Under the pieces are notes generated by a model that did no database searches, was not told where the DNA came from, and saw nothing but the letters and a program-made list of their open reading frames with translations. Source: Photobacterium chitinilyticum (GTDB lineage: Bacteria; Pseudomonadota; Gammaproteobacteria; Enterobacterales; Vibrionaceae). Taken from it: a stretch of 64,000 nt of DNA. Below, one piece after another: positions 45,134 through 54,824 of the stretch. Made by a program: the position numbers and the translations under genes. Each line of letters begins with the position of its first letter. The first letter of the stretch is position 1. Where the stretch lies: the NCBI RefSeq assembly GCF_004104355.1, contig NZ_RJLM01000005.1, forward strand, positions 124,001 to 188,000, written 5' to 3'.

Positions 45134-46738
45134 CTACGGTTCCTTATTTTTTGAATTAGTAACGATCTGTTCTGCCTGTCTAATTGATAGCGGCAGGCGT
45201 TTTCTGTTTTTAATTAACGAATGCTGTGAGTCCATTTGTCTCTCGACATGCGACACGGAGCTAGCGCTCTTTACCTGCTTCCTAATTTGTTTAGCGAGCT
45301 TTTTGTCTACCTGATCCCAGTCGATAGATGGGTGAAACGTGGGAGAGACTCGTTTTGGTAAGTGCTGGTTCAGCCAATCTTTGTCATATCGAAATAGCCA
45401 CATGTAGCAACTGCTCGAATGCTTAATCTCTGTGCGAGTTATTGTTGGTTTTTGGGAAATGATTGACTTAAGGGTTTGGCGACATTGATTGCGTTTTTGG
45501 CAGAACCAGAGTTGTTTTCTCCATGCGGCTAATCCTGACATCGAGTTGATTTTCTGTTCTACGGTCGCAACGCTAACGCCACATAATCTCGCAATATCTC
45601 GTCGATGAATTCCTCGAAATGCGAGCCTTAATATTCTATCGACCAGCGAATCACTTAATTGTTTGAATCGATGCTTAACCGTTATTCCATTTCGTTGCGC
45701 TAGGGCTGCCAGAAAGCCCATAGAATGGCCTGTCGCCTTGGCGACAGAACGAAGCGATAGCTCCTTTTTCAATAGCGTAGCGACTTCATCAGCATCTTCA
45801 GTTGACGGTGCGTTGTTTTGAATCGGGGCTGGAGTAGTATCGAGTGCAGCAGGTTTTGAGTAATACTCCTTTGGGGAGTCTGTGAAGAGCATGCCGAGCA
45901 ACGCATGCTTGATGTAATGCATGTTCCTGTCTGGCTTTACCAGATTCCGCACATAGGAAATTTCAGACAGTTGATTTGGTAATACGCCGAGCTTAAATAA
46001 CGCTGACCAATAATGATTAAACTCGCGTGATAGTTTTTCAAGCCTAATGTGTTTTTCTGATGTCAGATAGCGCCCTTCGTCTAACCAGGTCATATGCGGA
46101 TCTGATAGCGCTAACGTGCTATCGTCTTGCGCTAGAGAGTTCAGTTCTGAAAGGAAGAGAGATAGCTTTGTTGCTGTGATCGGTGGTGGTTCTGGGCTTG
46201 GCTTAAACCCCACAAACTGACTTGGTGGAGGCTCAATTCGTTTGTTTAGCCCATCAGCATTAAGAGATATATTCAATAACCATGTAGCGTGTTTGGGGCA
46301 TACCGTAACACCTGCGAGCTGGTGGTTCGTATGCCAGATACCACATCCGTATTGGGATTCATCTTCAGTCAGACACTCAGGGCAGTACTTGAGGGTGTTG
46401 CCTAATTTCAGTCGACAGGATACAAGCCTACTTAGTGCCATTACAGACGTTCCACAATTGGAAAGCATTGCGTGGCTTAGCGCGTTTTTATCTTTCTCAT
46501 GATGTATCGTGGCTGAGATTAGTGGATAGATGGTTCCATGATTCAAGAGGTAGTGAATGGGTATACTCATTTTCAGAGAGATCATGCTCAGGGAACAGGG
46601 CAGTTGCGGGTTAAGCTTAATGTCTGGGCGACCAAACAAGGCTCGGTTCTTTTCGCGAAGCGAGTTGTATGGGCTTACTACATGATGCCGTGCAGCTAAA
46701 CTAAAGACGCTTTCTCCTTCGATTACCTTGAAGTACAT
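45134..46738 (-). CDS. TnsD/TniQ-family target-selection protein (large)
   Basis: 534 residues from the ATG at 46738 (MYFKVIEGESVFSL), which has GAGTGA upstream; an earlier ATG at 46771 overlaps the previous gene. The TniQ region carries a zinc-binding pattern (YCPECLTEDESQYG, then HQLAGVTVCPKH). The C-terminal half has helix-turn-helix segments (LVDRILRLAFRGIHRRDIARLC). By analogy with TnsD it should bind a fixed chromosomal site and recruit TnsC. Given where this copy sits, the 3' end of gcvP is the natural candidate site (inference). Confidence 0.82.
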   Translation of the reverse strand: MYFKVIEGESVFSLAARHHVVSPYNSLREKNRALFGRPDIKLNPQLPCSLSMISLKMSIPIHYLLNHGTIYPLISATIHHEKDKNALSHAMLSNCGTSVMALSRLVSCRLKLGNTLKYCPECLTEDESQYGCGIWHTNHQLAGVTVCPKHATWLLNISLNADGLNKRIEPPPSQFVGFKPSPEPPPITATKLSLFLSELNSLAQDDSTLALSDPHMTWLDEGRYLTSEKHIRLEKLSREFNHYWSALFKLGVLPNQLSEISYVRNLVKPDRNMHYIKHALLGMLFTDSPKEYYSKPAALDTTPAPIQNNAPSTEDADEVATLLKKELSLRSVAKATGHSMGFLAALAQRNGITVKHRFKQLSDSLVDRILRLAFRGIHRRDIARLCGVSVATVEQKINSMSGLAAWRKQLWFCQKRNQCRQTLKSIISQKPTITRTEIKHSSSCYMWLFRYDKDWLNQHLPKRVSPTFHPSIDWDQVDKKLAKQIRKQVKSASSVSHVERQMDSQHSLIKNRKRLPLSIRQAEQIVTNSKNKEP

Positions 46739-46745
46739 AGCTATA

Positions 46746-47666
46746 TCACTCTGGAAAAGTACCAGTAGCATGCATAGCTAGGATGTATACCAGTGGAGGG
46801 CTGTAGTTGAAGCTGGAGTCCTTTAGAAAATATCGGGGTGTTCTGAGTGTCGGTGACATGGTCACCCCTTTAAGCTCTTTGGTATTTTTGAAATAGCGTT
46901 GTAGCCTGCTTTTACCTAGAGAATTCCACAGTTCCTGATTCCATGCTGACACTCTGTATTTGAATGCCAATGTGTTTATATCCGCCTCTGAAGTACCGAT
47001 ATAATTTAGGTTTTTCCTTTGGATGTCGTTTAACGTAAATTTTGCTAATTGCTGATTGAGCAACAGGCAAAAAGATTCTATGTCTTGCATGAAATCGTCA
47101 AAGTACCCTTCATCTTTTTGCATCTTATGTTTACACGCTGGGCATACTGGTGGTGGAACAGGTGCTCTGTCTAAATCTGACAGTTGGTAACCACACTTCA
47201 GGCATGAGCTAATTAATTCACACCCATGTTTATAGCAATGGAAAACCCCCGCTATCTGATGAGGTTGGTGGTAGTAGGAGGTGCCATAGATATCGAGGTC
47301 ATTATCTTTACAGACGGGACAGTATCGCCAGACTCTGTTATGAAGAGTTTGTGCATGAATGCTCATAAACTGGAGCTCTTCTCCCTGAAAGAAACGGCGA
47401 ACCTTGTTTGTCTCTCCTGTTGTCATGAATGGCATCATATAGTTTCCACCACCATGGCTGAGCCATTGGTTAAAAGGACTATCAGAGGTGAGTGAGCACA
47501 GTTCATCATCAAATTTACGTAAATCGGTAATGGACGTTACTTTGAACCTTCTCAGCCCAAAACGTTGGGCTGTAGATGAAAATGTTCCAAATGGGGATTG
47601 ATGATGGATTCGAAAAAGAACGCTCCGTATGTGCTCATTCGGAAGCTGCTTTAAAAGGTTATTCAT
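46746..47666 (-). CDS. TniQ-family protein (small)
   Basis: 306 residues from the ATG at 47666 (MNNLLKQLPNEHIRS), which overlaps the tnsC stop by 8 bp; an in-frame ATG at 47708 is 14 codons upstream. Zinc-ribbon Cys and His are clear: RVWRYCPVCKDNDLD, YYHQPHQIAGVFHCYKHG, SCLKCG and CPACKHK. It probably links a targeting factor to TnsC. Two TniQ-type genes in tandem suggest two targeting choices, or a heteromeric complex. Confidence 0.82.
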   Translation of the reverse strand: MNNLLKQLPNEHIRSVLFRIHHQSPFGTFSSTAQRFGLRRFKVTSITDLRKFDDELCSLTSDSPFNQWLSHGGGNYMMPFMTTGETNKVRRFFQGEELQFMSIHAQTLHNRVWRYCPVCKDNDLDIYGTSYYHQPHQIAGVFHCYKHGCELISSCLKCGYQLSDLDRAPVPPPVCPACKHKMQKDEGYFDDFMQDIESFCLLLNQQLAKFTLNDIQRKNLNYIGTSEADINTLAFKYRVSAWNQELWNSLGKSRLQRYFKNTKELKGVTMSPTLRTPRYFLKDSSFNYSPPLVYILAMHATGTFPE

Positions 47667-49074
47667 TGTCTCGGGCCTTTTGCAGCAATGATTCAGGAGA
47701 CATGTCATCTAGCATTTTCAACTGCTTTTCACTTAGGTGCGTAAGTTCAGAAGTGTTATTGCTGAGTACTTTACGTTGCTTAGTTGAAGCTAAACTTTTT
47801 GTTACCACATCAGAATTGAAATAGTCCTCACTCTCGTGGAGCAGGGTTAACGGTGCGCAGTCTTCAAATTGGTAATACTGTCCTTTTTTTAGTGCCCTGA
47901 GAGCACCGCTTATTACACTAAATTGCTCATTGAATACTCGATTTAATGCCGCAATGCTCAGATCTTGATTCTCAGGGCCAAGATAGGTCAGATAAGACAT
48001 AGTCGAACGAATAAGGCTCGATGCTATAGCTGGAATACCAGCACTTAGGTGATGAATATGGCGTGTAAGGGTATCTAAGTCTGTTTGCTGGTTATGCAAT
48101 AACTCCGTTGGTGTTTGTTGTTTGATGAATCGCTTCCAAAATGAGCTGTCAACGTCGCATTGCTCTAGGATTAGTGAGCCATTTTTCCCTATGCGGCGAG
48201 CCGAGGTCATTTCTTGTGAGAATAGATTCAGGGTGGAAAGAGTACCTACAAGCATTAGGGGAACGCCGATCTTGTTAAACAACTCTTCTATAAATCGCAA
48301 AGTCGCATTTTCATTGTTTCCAACTTTATCTGTTTTAGTAGGCTTGGATAGATTCTGAGCTTCATCCAAAACGATAAGGCCTACGCCATGAATAATTAGC
48401 GATTTTCGAACGGCTACCATTAGCGTGGTGACGTTACTTTTTAGGTGAGAATTGTAATAATGCTCTCCTGTTATGGAATCTAATGACTCAAGGATTCGCC
48501 ACAGTAGTGCTCTCTGCCCCTTTGCAGTTGGTACGTCTACTTTGAGCCATACAATTTGCTCGTAACTGAAGTCCTGCCCGTGATAGCAAGTGTGTTTGAT
48601 AGTTTGGGGAATAGTAGAAAGAATGCTATCGACCATGGCCGTTTTCCCTCTGCCTGAGAGACCTGCAAGTAGAAGGCTGCTCTGAGCGGCAGTTTGCTGT
48701 AGTGATAACTCTTGGGTTGGATTAACGTCGATGTCGCTTGCGGTCGTAAGTTTTTTAAAGTCCCCAAACGCTAGTGGATTACGATAGATATATCCGCGTT
48801 CAATCATGCGAAACAGAGTGTCATACAGACGAGGGGCTTCATCTTGGACAACATAACCGCTTGCTAAGTTGTCTATCGCCGAACGCAGGTAGTAATGGTG
48901 ATGTTCAGCGGGAATACATGACAAATCAAAATCTATGATAGGTTTTTTGGTACATAGTTTGATGAATTCATGTGGTGCTAGCGGATAGCCCAGAGCTTCA
49001 ACCAGAGGGTTTCCACGTAATTCAGGGTTTGGGTGCGGAATATAGTGTACTGTCATTTTATTCACCGTCGTCAA
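47659..49074 (-). CDS. tnsC: TnsC-type AAA+ transposition regulator
   Basis: A 471-residue AAA+ ATPase. Walker A is LLLAGLSGRGKTAM (~residue 137), and Walker B is LIVLDEAQNLSKPT (~231). A sensor-type segment follows (LMLVGTLSTLNLFS). It would assemble on target DNA and activate TnsA/TnsB. The start overlaps the tnsB stop by 17 bp. Length (Tn7 TnsC is ~555 residues) is slightly short but typical for Tn7-like relatives. Confidence 0.88.
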   Translation of the reverse strand: MTTVNKMTVHYIPHPNPELRGNPLVEALGYPLAPHEFIKLCTKKPIIDFDLSCIPAEHHHYYLRSAIDNLASGYVVQDEAPRLYDTLFRMIERGYIYRNPLAFGDFKKLTTASDIDVNPTQELSLQQTAAQSSLLLAGLSGRGKTAMVDSILSTIPQTIKHTCYHGQDFSYEQIVWLKVDVPTAKGQRALLWRILESLDSITGEHYYNSHLKSNVTTLMVAVRKSLIIHGVGLIVLDEAQNLSKPTKTDKVGNNENATLRFIEELFNKIGVPLMLVGTLSTLNLFSQEMTSARRIGKNGSLILEQCDVDSSFWKRFIKQQTPTELLHNQQTDLDTLTRHIHHLSAGIPAIASSLIRSTMSYLTYLGPENQDLSIAALNRVFNEQFSVISGALRALKKGQYYQFEDCAPLTLLHESEDYFNSDVVTKSLASTKQRKVLSNNTSELTHLSEKQLKMLDDMSPESLLQKARDNE

Positions 49075-51229
49075 AAAGATCAGGTTCAGTGAGATCTTGC
49101 GAAGGGCGTTTTGGTTGTGGTGATGTGTTTTGATTGCTCATTACTTCTCTGATTTCCTCGGAACGTTGTTGTTTCTCTAGTGCGGCGACGAGATGGGTGC
49201 GTTGTTTCATTCCTGGCTGGATCGATTTCGCGTTAGATTTTTTGAGATGCTTAGTTTTAGCAATAGTATCTTTATCAATCTCATTGAAATCATTGAGTAA
49301 ATCTAACTTGTTAGAGAAAGCACATTCTTCATGAAGGCTAATTTTTTGCTTGGTTAGTTCTACTTGATGTAGAGCATTGGCCCAGATTTGGTTTTTGTAG
49401 GCTTCTGAGCGATCAGTGAGATCAAGCTGATACATTTCACCGCTTTTTTCATTTTTGTACCATATGTGGTTAGTAGAGTTATCATCGTAGCGAACACGGA
49501 TTTTGAATCGACCTGTGTTTTTGGCGAAATCCAACCACTGTGAACGAACGACCTCGTTTGAGCTGTAGTAGAGCCCTTTAAAAAAAACACCTTGTGCACG
49601 AACAGTCGCAGTTGCTTCAGGCAAAAGAGCAAACCTTAATTGTTCAATCGATACGGTAGTACGAGGAATTACCATTTCCTGTAGTCCATACACATAGAGA
49701 TCTCTAGGCGTTAATCCCACGTCGTCACGAGTCATTTCGAAATTATGGTTACTGACACGCGCTCGATTGTTATTTGTGTATAAAATCAACTTGATAAGGC
49801 GTTTCATAAAGTCCTCGAAGCTCATGGCTGCATGCCGAGAAGCGTGCTGAGCCTCTTTTTGTGGAGTTTTAACTACTTGTCCAGGCACAAAATTAATCGC
49901 GGTTTGCTGATAAATGCGGAATCCTTGCTCTACCGTGCCTTTGCTGTCTCCTCTGTGATATGCAGTAAACCCTCCAAGTTGAATACCTACTTGTCCTGTG
50001 AGAATACCCTCGATATTTTTGTCTGTGTATTCTGAACCTCTATCCATTACTAACTGTGAGCACGGATGGTGACATGGCCAATCGTGTTCCGATATTTCGA
50101 TACCGTATCGTTTACAGAATTCTACTTTGTCAGTTAGAGCATTAAACAGCGCTTGCGAAGCTCCATGCCAATTAGGCCCGTGAAAACAGACATGGAGGCC
50201 AACAAACATGCCACTCCAAGTGTCTGCTACGAGATAGATGACAGGGCGACCTGTCGCTAGTTGTTCGCTCTTGTCATATGGATACAGTATGTATTGGTCG
50301 ACAATAGTCGCATCAATTTCGTACCTATCTGTTGGGCCACGTAGACCGTGTCTGGCTACGCCTGGCTTGCCGCTTTTGTCCTTTTGATAGCCGATTTCAC
50401 CCACGGCTTTTCGGATGAAAACTAGTGGGCCAACGTATTTTTTGAGGTGGTATTTGAATACCTCTGGAGATATCAGTTCTTGTCTAGGTGCTGGAATTGT
50501 TAACTCGTGAGCATCAATGTTTTTGGGTTTTACCTTGGGGTACAGGTACGTTCGGCAAAACTCTTCATAGAGATAGCTCAAGCGTACCCTCGATCCTGAA
50601 GGTATTTTTCTACTGAACTTTTTAATGTTGTCCAGATCTTGCAGAGTCATGCCTCTAAAGGGATTACCATACTTAGTCTTGGGGCCTGATTTACCACTTA
50701 ATGTAATATGGCCCTGTTTATTCATTTCAGGTTTGTCAGGGAGCGTTGGATTGCTCCCACAGTTTCGCCACAATGGTAGGAGTGCATTTTTATGAGAGCC
50801 ATAAAACCAGTAGCGATTGAGGGCTCCCGCTACGTATTTACGGCTACGCTTTGATAAATGGATTAGCTCCTCTAAGAGCCCCGAGCTGTCCTCAAATAGA
50901 TACTGATAACGTTTCTCTTTGTCTTCGACTAAAGGGGCGATAACGCCGTACGCTGCATTGCGTTTGTCGATCCATTTTGTTCTGGTTTGTGAATGGGCGA
51001 GAAGGTCATCGTCACTTGCATACAGCAAATCTGAGGCTGACCTCTCTTCCAATCGCCAAGTGCTACTCTGAACCTTAGATGAGGCAATGTTTAAATCCAG
51101 AGTGAACGGACGAAGTGGCACTGATGCTAGCAGATTCGTTACGGCTACCAGCATCTTGTCGTAGCACATATCGACGATCAAATAGTCGATTTTCTCAGGT
51201 TCAGAAACGATACGTTGATTAATGCGCAT
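49058..51229 (-). CDS. tnsB: TnsB-type DDE transposase
   Basis: A 723-residue integrase-fold transposase. The catalytic acidic triad is readable: Asp in YEIDATIVDQYI (~303), Asp in LVMDRGSEYTD (~393) and Glu in GDSKGTVEQGF (~432). N-terminal helix-turn-helix regions for end binding lie before residue 280, and a C-terminal tail for TnsC contact after 650. It performs 3' strand cleavage and joining. Overlap with tnsA is 11 bp. Confidence 0.9.
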   Translation of the reverse strand: MRINQRIVSEPEKIDYLIVDMCYDKMLVAVTNLLASVPLRPFTLDLNIASSKVQSSTWRLEERSASDLLYASDDDLLAHSQTRTKWIDKRNAAYGVIAPLVEDKEKRYQYLFEDSSGLLEELIHLSKRSRKYVAGALNRYWFYGSHKNALLPLWRNCGSNPTLPDKPEMNKQGHITLSGKSGPKTKYGNPFRGMTLQDLDNIKKFSRKIPSGSRVRLSYLYEEFCRTYLYPKVKPKNIDAHELTIPAPRQELISPEVFKYHLKKYVGPLVFIRKAVGEIGYQKDKSGKPGVARHGLRGPTDRYEIDATIVDQYILYPYDKSEQLATGRPVIYLVADTWSGMFVGLHVCFHGPNWHGASQALFNALTDKVEFCKRYGIEISEHDWPCHHPCSQLVMDRGSEYTDKNIEGILTGQVGIQLGGFTAYHRGDSKGTVEQGFRIYQQTAINFVPGQVVKTPQKEAQHASRHAAMSFEDFMKRLIKLILYTNNNRARVSNHNFEMTRDDVGLTPRDLYVYGLQEMVIPRTTVSIEQLRFALLPEATATVRAQGVFFKGLYYSSNEVVRSQWLDFAKNTGRFKIRVRYDDNSTNHIWYKNEKSGEMYQLDLTDRSEAYKNQIWANALHQVELTKQKISLHEECAFSNKLDLLNDFNEIDKDTIAKTKHLKKSNAKSIQPGMKQRTHLVAALEKQQRSEEIREVMSNQNTSPQPKRPSQDLTEPDLFDDGE

Positions 51230-52091
51230 TGGTGGCCTCGTCTAGCATCGTCAATGGGCGGTAGAGTTCGATTCCCGTATTCAAATCCACAGAAATATCA
51301 AAGTTATAGCAGGCATACTGAAATAGGCGCATCATTTGCTCCAATGGAACAGTATGTGCCGTTGATACAAATTGAAGTTGATTTCTTAACGTGTCCTTGG
51401 GTTTGTTTATTAAGTTGTTAGTTAGGGTAAGCAACAAAGAGCTATATAGCATCTCAGGTACTTCTAGAAGATTGGGATACAGGTAGCACTCACGCAGCCA
51501 TTTGAGGTTGTATGTACGAACTGGGTTTAGGTCTTGTTCTGTCATCTGCACTAGCGTATAGCCCTGCTTTTGCCAATATAGGCACTCGATCTCAAATTTC
51601 TTCTTGGTACGATTAACTTTATGCGTTGACTCGTATTTGTTGCTTAGTGACTCAGAGGGTTTGTAGTTGTATGGTTGCAATTTATACCCCTTAGAGCTGT
51701 CGTCTTTCATTACCGCAACGATGTCTGTTGTCATCGTCGTTGCTGGAACAAGCCTAGTAGCATGATCTTTTTCTTTGTAACGAGCTGGGTGCCATATATC
51801 TAGTTCCTCTGCACAGTTCAGGGTTTCATGAATGGGCAATGGGTATTGCTCGTATATTTCGACAACATTCTTATCGTGCTCTAGATGTAGAAAGAGTGAC
51901 AATTCCCCTAGGCTCAATAAATGATGACCCCTTTGGGTTTTATGACTGAAGATGATATTACACATCCCCACACTGTTAGATGATTTAACAGTAATGTATG
52001 GCCTGTAACCATTAATTCTAATATCGGTTTGATAGCGTTCAATTCTATTTATCTCTCTGTTGGTGATAATAGGTTGTTTGAGTTTGTTCAT
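51219..52091 (-). CDS. tnsA: TnsA-type endonuclease
   Basis: A 290-residue restriction-like nuclease with a C-terminal winged-helix part. Catalytic positions fit Tn7 TnsA: Glu in SLGELSLFLHLEHD (~65), Asp in TTMTTDIVAVMKDD (~120), and a downstream Lys (~132-135). TnsA cuts the 5' strands, allowing cut-and-paste movement. It is the first gene of the operon. The ~1.1-kb region upstream contains no convincing gene but carries palindromes. Confidence 0.85.
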   Translation of the reverse strand: MNKLKQPIITNREINRIERYQTDIRINGYRPYITVKSSNSVGMCNIIFSHKTQRGHHLLSLGELSLFLHLEHDKNVVEIYEQYPLPIHETLNCAEELDIWHPARYKEKDHATRLVPATTMTTDIVAVMKDDSSKGYKLQPYNYKPSESLSNKYESTHKVNRTKKKFEIECLYWQKQGYTLVQMTEQDLNPVRTYNLKWLRECYLYPNLLEVPEMLYSSLLLTLTNNLINKPKDTLRNQLQFVSTAHTVPLEQMMRLFQYACYNFDISVDLNTGIELYRPLTMLDEATNAH

Positions 52092-53246
52092 AATGAAATC
52101 TCACTCTGAGTATTTTATTGATAGCAGTCCTGAGTGAGATTGTCTAGTGCTCCTTTTGTATTAACTATTGATTTTAAAGGAAATATTATAACTTAATTTA
52201 ATCGGTAGAATTGTTTTTGGGTGAGGGGTTATTATTAAGATTTAAGCTAATATCAAACATTTATATCACCGAGTTATTATTGATAATAAATAAACTAAAT
52301 TTCTTGATTATTATAATTTTATTTATTTCTTGTTTTTGTTTGATAAATAAAACAATAAGTTATGAATTAATTGGTTACAATGTGCGCAAACAAACAAAAA
52401 CAGTGAAAAAAGTTACTTTTTATTTAGTAATGATCGGTATGTATATGCGTATGGGTGATCATTTCGGGTGCCTTGTGAGGTATGTTGAATGTTATCGATA
52501 TAAGGCTGGTGGCATGCGTTTCGCTGGTTTTTCATTATTGCAATGACTAGAGAACCTTACTTTTAATATCGTTCATTTCCGAGAGCTGCATTCGGATAAT
52601 ATTTTTTAATGGTTATCTCGGTTGTTTGTTCTTATTACTACACTTTTTCCCGTGAATAAGTGTAGTACCTCTACACTTATTCGTGGGAATAAGTGTTGGA
52701 TATACACACTTTTTGCCACGAAAGTTTGTAATAATGAAGTTGGTAATGATTCTATTTATCTGATTTATAGGGGGAATTTGACACTTCTTGTTGTTTAGAT
52801 TCGTGAGTAAGTTAAAAAGGTCACCAAGCATTAAATAAAGTAATCTCAAATCTTATGCGTAGCTCATAACTAGGGATGTTCGAACTATTCGAAAGTCGCT
52901 TGTATTCGATTGCTTGAAGTGACATGCAGAGGGGTAGATGAGTTTGCGCTCCGAAGTCGTAATCCCACTAGACTGCTACCACTGATTGAGAATTCGTAGC
53001 TGCCTTTCAAGAGTAAAGACCCACTACTCTCGCCACTTGTCAGTCCTAACTTAATAAAACAGTGAAAGTGCTTAGTAGAGGTTAAATGTCACCGCATGTC
53101 TTTCCTTGAGTCGTTCAGTCATGTAGTCAGCGATAAATTATGAGAACAACCACACTGCACCTAGTGTTAATGCTACTAGTTTGTATTGTATCTGATACTA
53201 TATACATCAATTATTTACCTTTGTTCCAAAGAGTTATTAAAGTTGC
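52092..53246. other. 1.1-kb regulatory or non-coding stretch inside the transposon
   Basis: Very AT-rich sequence between divergent tnsA and the ABC-3C operon. Open frames of 111 (plus, 52211-52546) and 78 (minus, 52613-52849) codons have low-complexity, Ile/Leu/Asn-rich translations and no start signals, and are not supported. The region must contain the tns promoter and the ABC-3C promoter, and it carries the palindrome cluster annotated below. Confidence 0.6.
52638..52730. repeat. Cluster of three related ~28-bp imperfect palindromes
   Basis: CTACACTTTTTC-CCGT-GAATAAGTGTAG (52638-52665), CTACACTTATTC-GTGG-GAATAAGTGTTG (52671-52698) and a weaker third copy at 52703-52730 in the opposite orientation share a common core. 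They sit 33 and 32 bp apart (three helical turns), typical of operator or iteron-like clusters. Confidence 0.7.
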
Positions 53247-53261
53247 TTGGTATCTTCATTT

Positions 53262-54338
53262 ATGTCGAATGTTAACTTAGTTCAAGTATTGACTGGTGCA
53301 TCAGTGCTTCCAATCCATCGGATCAAATTGTTTTCACCTGAAGAGTGGGAAGAGTTTGTAGAAGAGTGGTTGACCTTTAAAGAGCTAGATTATATCGAAG
53401 TTGAACGGTTAGGTGGAGCTGGAGATAAAGGTCGAGATGTCATCGGTTATGTTACTTGCCCGAAGACGAACCCTGACTCGTATGTGTGGGACAATTTTCA
53501 GTGTAAACATTACGATCATGCACTTAGGCCAAGCGACGTTTGGACTGAGTTTGGCAAAGTGTGTTACTACACCTATTTGGGTGACTTTCCTGTTCCAAGG
53601 CATTACTACTTTATTGCTCCCTATGGAGTAGGTACGTCGCTTGCTGACCTGTTGCGTAAACCAGATATACTTCGACAAGAACTCAAAGATAACTGGGACA
53701 AATACTGCAAGTTTAAGATTACTAAAAAGATGCCTAATGGGATCGAATTAACTGGGGCGTTTTTGGACTATGTAGATCAGTTCGATTTTTCTATATTCCT
53801 CAAGGTAAAGCCTTTGACTCTAATTGAAGAGCACTCCAATACACGTTATCACATAAGCAGATTTGGGGGAGGGTTACCTGAACGAACTTACAGCGATGAT
53901 ATGCCTGAGGAAGTAACAAACCAAGAATTGGTTTATGTGACCAAATTATTTGCAGCGTATAGCGATGCTGATGGCAACACTTTGACAACTCTCGACTGTA
54001 TAGCATCTAAGAAAAAGTATCTGAACCACTTTAAAAGAGCTAGGAAATGCTTTTATAAAACTGAGCAACTAAAGCACTTCTCCAGAGATAAGCTTCCAGC
54101 AGGTGTATATGAATCATACCAAAACGAGATAGCTTCGGGAGTAATCAATGTGGTTGAAGATGATCATGAGCATGGATTTCAAAAGGTTAAAGAGGTCGAG
54201 CAAGAAGCTCGAAAGTTAGCTATTACTTCAAATCCTCTAACTCTATGCAGTGATGGGGATGATAGAGCGGGAGTTTGTCACCACTTGGCAAACGATCCTT
54301 CCGATGCAAATGAATTTATATGGATCGAGTATGACTAG
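53262..54338 (+). CDS. ABC-three-component system protein with Mrr-like nuclease domain
   Basis: 358 residues from the ATG at 53262; a TTG five codons earlier is possible. The N-terminal ~150 residues carry a PD-(D/E)XK pattern: GGAGDKGRDVIG (Asp ~59) and NFQCKHYDHA (Gln-x-Lys ~80-82). The C-terminal half looks like the shared ABC-3C C-terminal domain (GVYESYQNEIASGVINV). Members of these systems couple an effector domain to a middle component and an ATPase, and are predicted to be anti-phage. It shares an 8-bp overlap with the next gene. Confidence 0.75.
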   Translation: MSNVNLVQVLTGASVLPIHRIKLFSPEEWEEFVEEWLTFKELDYIEVERLGGAGDKGRDVIGYVTCPKTNPDSYVWDNFQCKHYDHALRPSDVWTEFGKVCYYTYLGDFPVPRHYYFIAPYGVGTSLADLLRKPDILRQELKDNWDKYCKFKITKKMPNGIELTGAFLDYVDQFDFSIFLKVKPLTLIEEHSNTRYHISRFGGGLPERTYSDDMPEEVTNQELVYVTKLFAAYSDADGNTLTTLDCIASKKKYLNHFKRARKCFYKTEQLKHFSRDKLPAGVYESYQNEIASGVINVVEDDHEHGFQKVKEVEQEARKLAITSNPLTLCSDGDDRAGVCHHLANDPSDANEFIWIEYD

Positions 54339-54822
54339 TGAAATGACTTTTTCTTTAGCCTACAACAATCAACTAGAGTTCGGGCTGCGTGCATTGGTGA
54401 TTTTAAGCCATGTATACCCACACGAATGCGACTTGGAAAAGTTGTCTTACCTAGATTACATCATAGTTCACTCTGGTGACTTCAATGAATATCTAAAAAG
54501 TATACACGCCCCCATACCTTACAGAAGCACAGAAGTTTTGGTACGACGAGAACAAATGAAAAGAGGTATTAACCTTCTTTGTAACTATGGATTGGCAATG
54601 CCAGTGTTCCTAGAGAAAGGCTTTTACTATCGAATTTCTGAAGAAGGAGTTCCATTTCTTGATTCCTTAGCTGAGGCTTATGTGAAGTACGTGGATGAAA
54701 GGGCATCGTGGGCTGTAAGGGAATTCGGAAAGTATAGTAGTTCGGAGTTAAGTAATTTGATTTGTGAAGCGAACATAGATGGCGATGCAGAGATCGTTTT
54801 CCAGACAGGAGTATTGGTTTAA
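54331..54822 (+). CDS. ABC-3C middle component protein
   Basis: 163 residues from the ATG at 54331 (MTSEMTFSLAYNNQ), which overlaps the upstream stop as ATGACTAG; the frame is open further upstream but inside the nuclease gene. FGLRALVILSHVYPHECDLEKL and YLDYIIVHSGDF form the winged-helix-like pattern of ABC-3C middle components. It likely bridges the ATPase and the nuclease. The ATPase gene follows after 2 bp. Confidence 0.72.
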   Translation: MTSEMTFSLAYNNQLEFGLRALVILSHVYPHECDLEKLSYLDYIIVHSGDFNEYLKSIHAPIPYRSTEVLVRREQMKRGINLLCNYGLAMPVFLEKGFYYRISEEGVPFLDSLAEAYVKYVDERASWAVREFGKYSSSELSNLICEANIDGDAEIVFQTGVLV

Positions 54823-54824
54823 AT

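Noticed and set aside
52211-52546. 111-codon open frame as a membrane protein gene
   Set aside because: AT-driven Ile/Leu-rich translation, no ribosome binding site, and it lies in the expected regulatory gap upstream of tnsA.
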